Assembly: GCA_019420265.1 (NCBI GenBank)
Contig: JAHZHM010000334.1
Location: 1 to 7,755 of the forward strand
Source: Clostridiales bacterium
GTDB lineage: Bacteria > Bacillota > Clostridia > Christensenellales > Christensenellaceae
Reading direction: 5' to 3'
DNA length: 7,755 bases
Shown here: positions 6,393-7,755 of the stretch, one piece after another
Layout: every line of letters starts with the position of its first letter
How positions within the stretch are numbered: the stretch's first letter is position 1
The notes under the pieces: generated by a model
Databases searched by the model: none
Told to the model about the DNA's origin: nothing
What the model saw: the letters and a program-made list of their open reading frames with translations, nothing else
Translations under genes and position numbers: made by a program

Positions 6393-6677
6393 ATGACGCA
6401 AAAAATTGTGCGCCTTTCGGGAGAGCTCGATCATCATAGCGCCGCTCCCCTAAAGGAAAAGCTGGATACTCTAATCAAATCCGGCGGCAAAGACCTGCGG
6501 CTCGTTCTGGATTTTAGGGATGTCACTTTGATGGATAGCTCTGGAATTGGGCTGATCATCGGCCGCTATAAGCTGCTCAAAAACAGCGGCGGCGAGCTGG
6601 CCGTGCAAGGGGTGAGCCAGCAAATCGATAAGGTTTTTCGCCTTTCTGGGCTATATCGCATTATCAAAAAAATTTAA
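6393..6677 (+). CDS. spoIIAA: Anti-anti-sigma factor SpoIIAA (STAS domain)
   Basis: SpoIIAA, when unphosphorylated, binds the SpoIIAB-sigma-F complex and frees sigma-F in the forespore; SpoIIAB inactivates it by phosphorylation and SpoIIE reactivates it. The 94-residue product is a single STAS domain. It has the diagnostic LSGELDHHSA near the start and LMDSSGIGLIIGRYK at 46-60; the second serine, S50, aligns with phosphorylated Ser58 of Bacillus subtilis. The start at 6393 follows AGGAGG (6380-6385) with a 7-bp gap. Compared by memory with the 117-residue Bacillus subtilis protein it lacks roughly 8 residues at the N-terminus and 15 at the C-terminus. spoIIAB follows after 15 bp. The operon context rules out a general STAS protein such as RsbV. 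Confidence 0.96.
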   Translation: MTQKIVRLSGELDHHSAAPLKEKLDTLIKSGGKDLRLVLDFRDVTLMDSSGIGLIIGRYKLLKNSGGELAVQGVSQQIDKVFRLSGLYRIIKKI

Positions 6678-6692
6678 CGGGGGAAAGAAAAC

Positions 6693-7112
6693 GTGAACAA
6701 TAAAATGGAACTGCGGTTTCCTGGAATCTCTGCAAATGAGGGCTTTGCACGCATCTGCGCAGCCGCTTTCGCCTCTCAGCTAGATCCGACACTGGAAGAG
6801 GTTGCAGATATCAAAACCGCAATCTCTGAAGCTGTTACCAACGCCATCGTTCATGCGTATCAGGAAAAAGGCGGCGAGGTCATCCTGCGCGGAGAGCTGG
6901 GCGAGCATTTCGTGCGCTTTGAAATTGAGGATAGCGGCAAAGGCATCGAAAACCTGGATGAGGCGCTGCAGCCCTTCTATACCACTTGCCAAGGCGAGGA
7001 ACGCAGCGGCATGGGCTTCACCGTCATGCAGACTTTTATGGATGAAATGCAGGTCGCTTCCCAGCCTGGGCAGGGAACAAAAGTGATGCTCCTAAAAAAG
7101 ATCGGAAAATGA
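6693..7112 (+). CDS. spoIIAB: Anti-sigma-F factor and serine kinase SpoIIAB
   Basis: SpoIIAB is a GHKL-type ATP-binding protein that holds sigma-F inactive and phosphorylates SpoIIAA. The 139-residue product has the N-box SEAVTNAIVHAY with E46 and N50, the G1 motif EDSGKGIE around D80, and the G2 motif ERSGMGFTVM around R104. R20, which in Bacillus subtilis contributes to binding sigma-F and SpoIIAA, is also kept. The start is a GTG at 6693; an ATG four codons later at 6705 is possible, but the GTG gives MNNKMELRF, which lines up with MKNEMHLEF of Bacillus subtilis. A GGGGGAAAG ribosome site (6679-6687) precedes the GTG. The stop overlaps the sigF start by 4 bp (ATGA), so inhibitor and sigma factor are translationally coupled, which helps keep their amounts matched. 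Confidence 0.97.
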   Translation: MNNKMELRFPGISANEGFARICAAAFASQLDPTLEEVADIKTAISEAVTNAIVHAYQEKGGEVILRGELGEHFVRFEIEDSGKGIENLDEALQPFYTTCQGEERSGMGFTVMQTFMDEMQVASQPGQGTKVMLLKKIGK

Positions 7113-7755
7113 GCGCGCTTCTCTCTCACGAACAGACATTGCAGCTCATTGCTGCTGCGCAAAATGGCGATGAACAAGCCAAGGAGGAGCTCATCGAAAA
7201 AAACATTCCGCTGGTCAAGAGCATCGTGAAAGGCTATCTTGGCCGCGGAACCGAATACGAAGATCTCTTCCAGCTTGGGAGCCTTGGGCTTTTAAAGGCA
7301 ATTTTGCACTACGATGCCTCCTTCGAGGTGCGCTTTTCGACCTATGCCGTGCCGCTCATCTCCGGTGAGATCAAGCGTTTTTTGCGGGATGATGGCCCAA
7401 TCAAAGTCAGCCGGGTTTTGCGCGAAAATGCCGCCAAGGCATATCGCGCGGCAGAGCAGCTGAAAAAAGAGCTTGGGCGAGAGCCCACCACGGCCGAGCT
7501 GGCCAGAGCCGCGGGTATGACGGAAGAGGATCTCATCGAGTGTACGGATGCCTCCCGCGCTCCCCTTTCCATCGATGAGCCCCTGAGCGAAGATTCGGAT
7601 GCCACACTGCTGGATACGCTCAGCGTCTCGGAAGACGAGCACACCATCAACCGCCTTTTGATCCGGCAGCTGCTCGCCCAGTTTTCTCCCAGAGAGCGCC
7701 AGGTCATCATGCTGCGCTATTTTGGGGATAAGACGCAAAGCCAAATTGCCGCGCT
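7109..7755 (+). CDS. sigF: RNA polymerase sigma-F factor, 3' end cut by the window edge
   Basis: Sigma-F (SpoIIAC) is the first forespore-specific sigma factor. The plus-strand frame from the ATG at 7109 stays open to the window edge, giving 215 residues of an expected 250 or so. Region 2 runs from about residue 31 (KNIPLVKSIVKGYLGRG) through YEDLFQLGSLGLLKAI to the DNA-melting part FSTYAVPLISGEIKRF (76-91). RDDGPIKVSR at 93-102 is the sigma-F/G signature after region 2. Region 3 includes LKKELGREPTTAELARAAGM (118-137). Region 4 starts near LLAQFSPRERQVIMLRYF (188-205), and its helix-turn-helix is truncated. Sigma-G is the closest alternative, but placement after spoIIAB settles the call. It has only a weak ribosome site and probably depends on coupling to spoIIAB. 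Confidence 0.96.
   Translation, partial: MSALLSHEQTLQLIAAAQNGDEQAKEELIEKNIPLVKSIVKGYLGRGTEYEDLFQLGSLGLLKAILHYDASFEVRFSTYAVPLISGEIKRFLRDDGPIKVSRVLRENAAKAYRAAEQLKKELGREPTTAELARAAGMTEEDLIECTDASRAPLSIDEPLSEDSDATLLDTLSVSEDEHTINRLLIRQLLAQFSPRERQVIMLRYFGDKTQSQIAA

Noticed and set aside
7292..7744. Minus-strand frame of 150 codons opposite sigF
   Set aside because: It is a shadow of sigF, whose plus-strand frame is open and fully recognisable to the window edge.

Overview
The window comes from an endospore-forming Firmicute, most likely a member of the Clostridia. It carries the spoIIA operon (spoIIAA, spoIIAB, sigF) and part of a spoVA operon that begins at spoVAC, with no spoVAA or spoVAB ahead of it. 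That short spoVAC-AD layout is typical of Clostridia rather than Bacillus. Coding DNA is moderately GC-rich and the intergenic gaps are AT-rich. I cannot name the genus from this sequence.

Layout from left to right. (1) Positions 1-1343, minus strand: spoVAD (3' end off the left edge), spoVAC, and a previously unlisted 37-codon ORF that overlaps the spoVAC start. A good sigma-G-type promoter lies immediately upstream, so this looks like a forespore-expressed operon for Ca-dipicolinate transport. (2) Positions 1344-1506: a divergent promoter region. The -35 elements of the sigma-G-like promoter (minus) and of a sigma-A-like promoter (plus) overlap, and a perfect 12-bp GC palindrome sits in the sigma-A spacer. 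(3) Positions 1507-3825, plus strand: a NifS/IscS-type cysteine desulfurase and thiI, 3 bp apart, a sulfur-donor and acceptor pair for 4-thiouridine in tRNA. (4) Positions 3839-3878: a strong hairpin terminator, probably bidirectional, between converging genes. (5) Positions 3920-6232, minus strand: a bifunctional class A penicillin-binding protein. (6) Positions 6233-6392: a divergent control region with a sigma-H-type promoter and a near-consensus Spo0A box. (7) Positions 6393 to the right edge, plus strand: spoIIAA, spoIIAB and sigF (3' end missing).

The two sporulation loci bracket housekeeping genes. The right-hand operon holds sigma-F and its partner-switching control: SpoIIAB inhibits sigma-F, and unphosphorylated SpoIIAA releases it. 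Sigma-F leads to sigma-G in the forespore, and sigma-G is the likely activator of the left-hand spoVA operon. In Bacillus subtilis spoIIA and spoVA are adjacent, so this window looks like a rearranged version of that linkage. The most novel item is the small ORF at the head of the spoVA operon. No mobile element, CRISPR array, tRNA or rRNA was seen.
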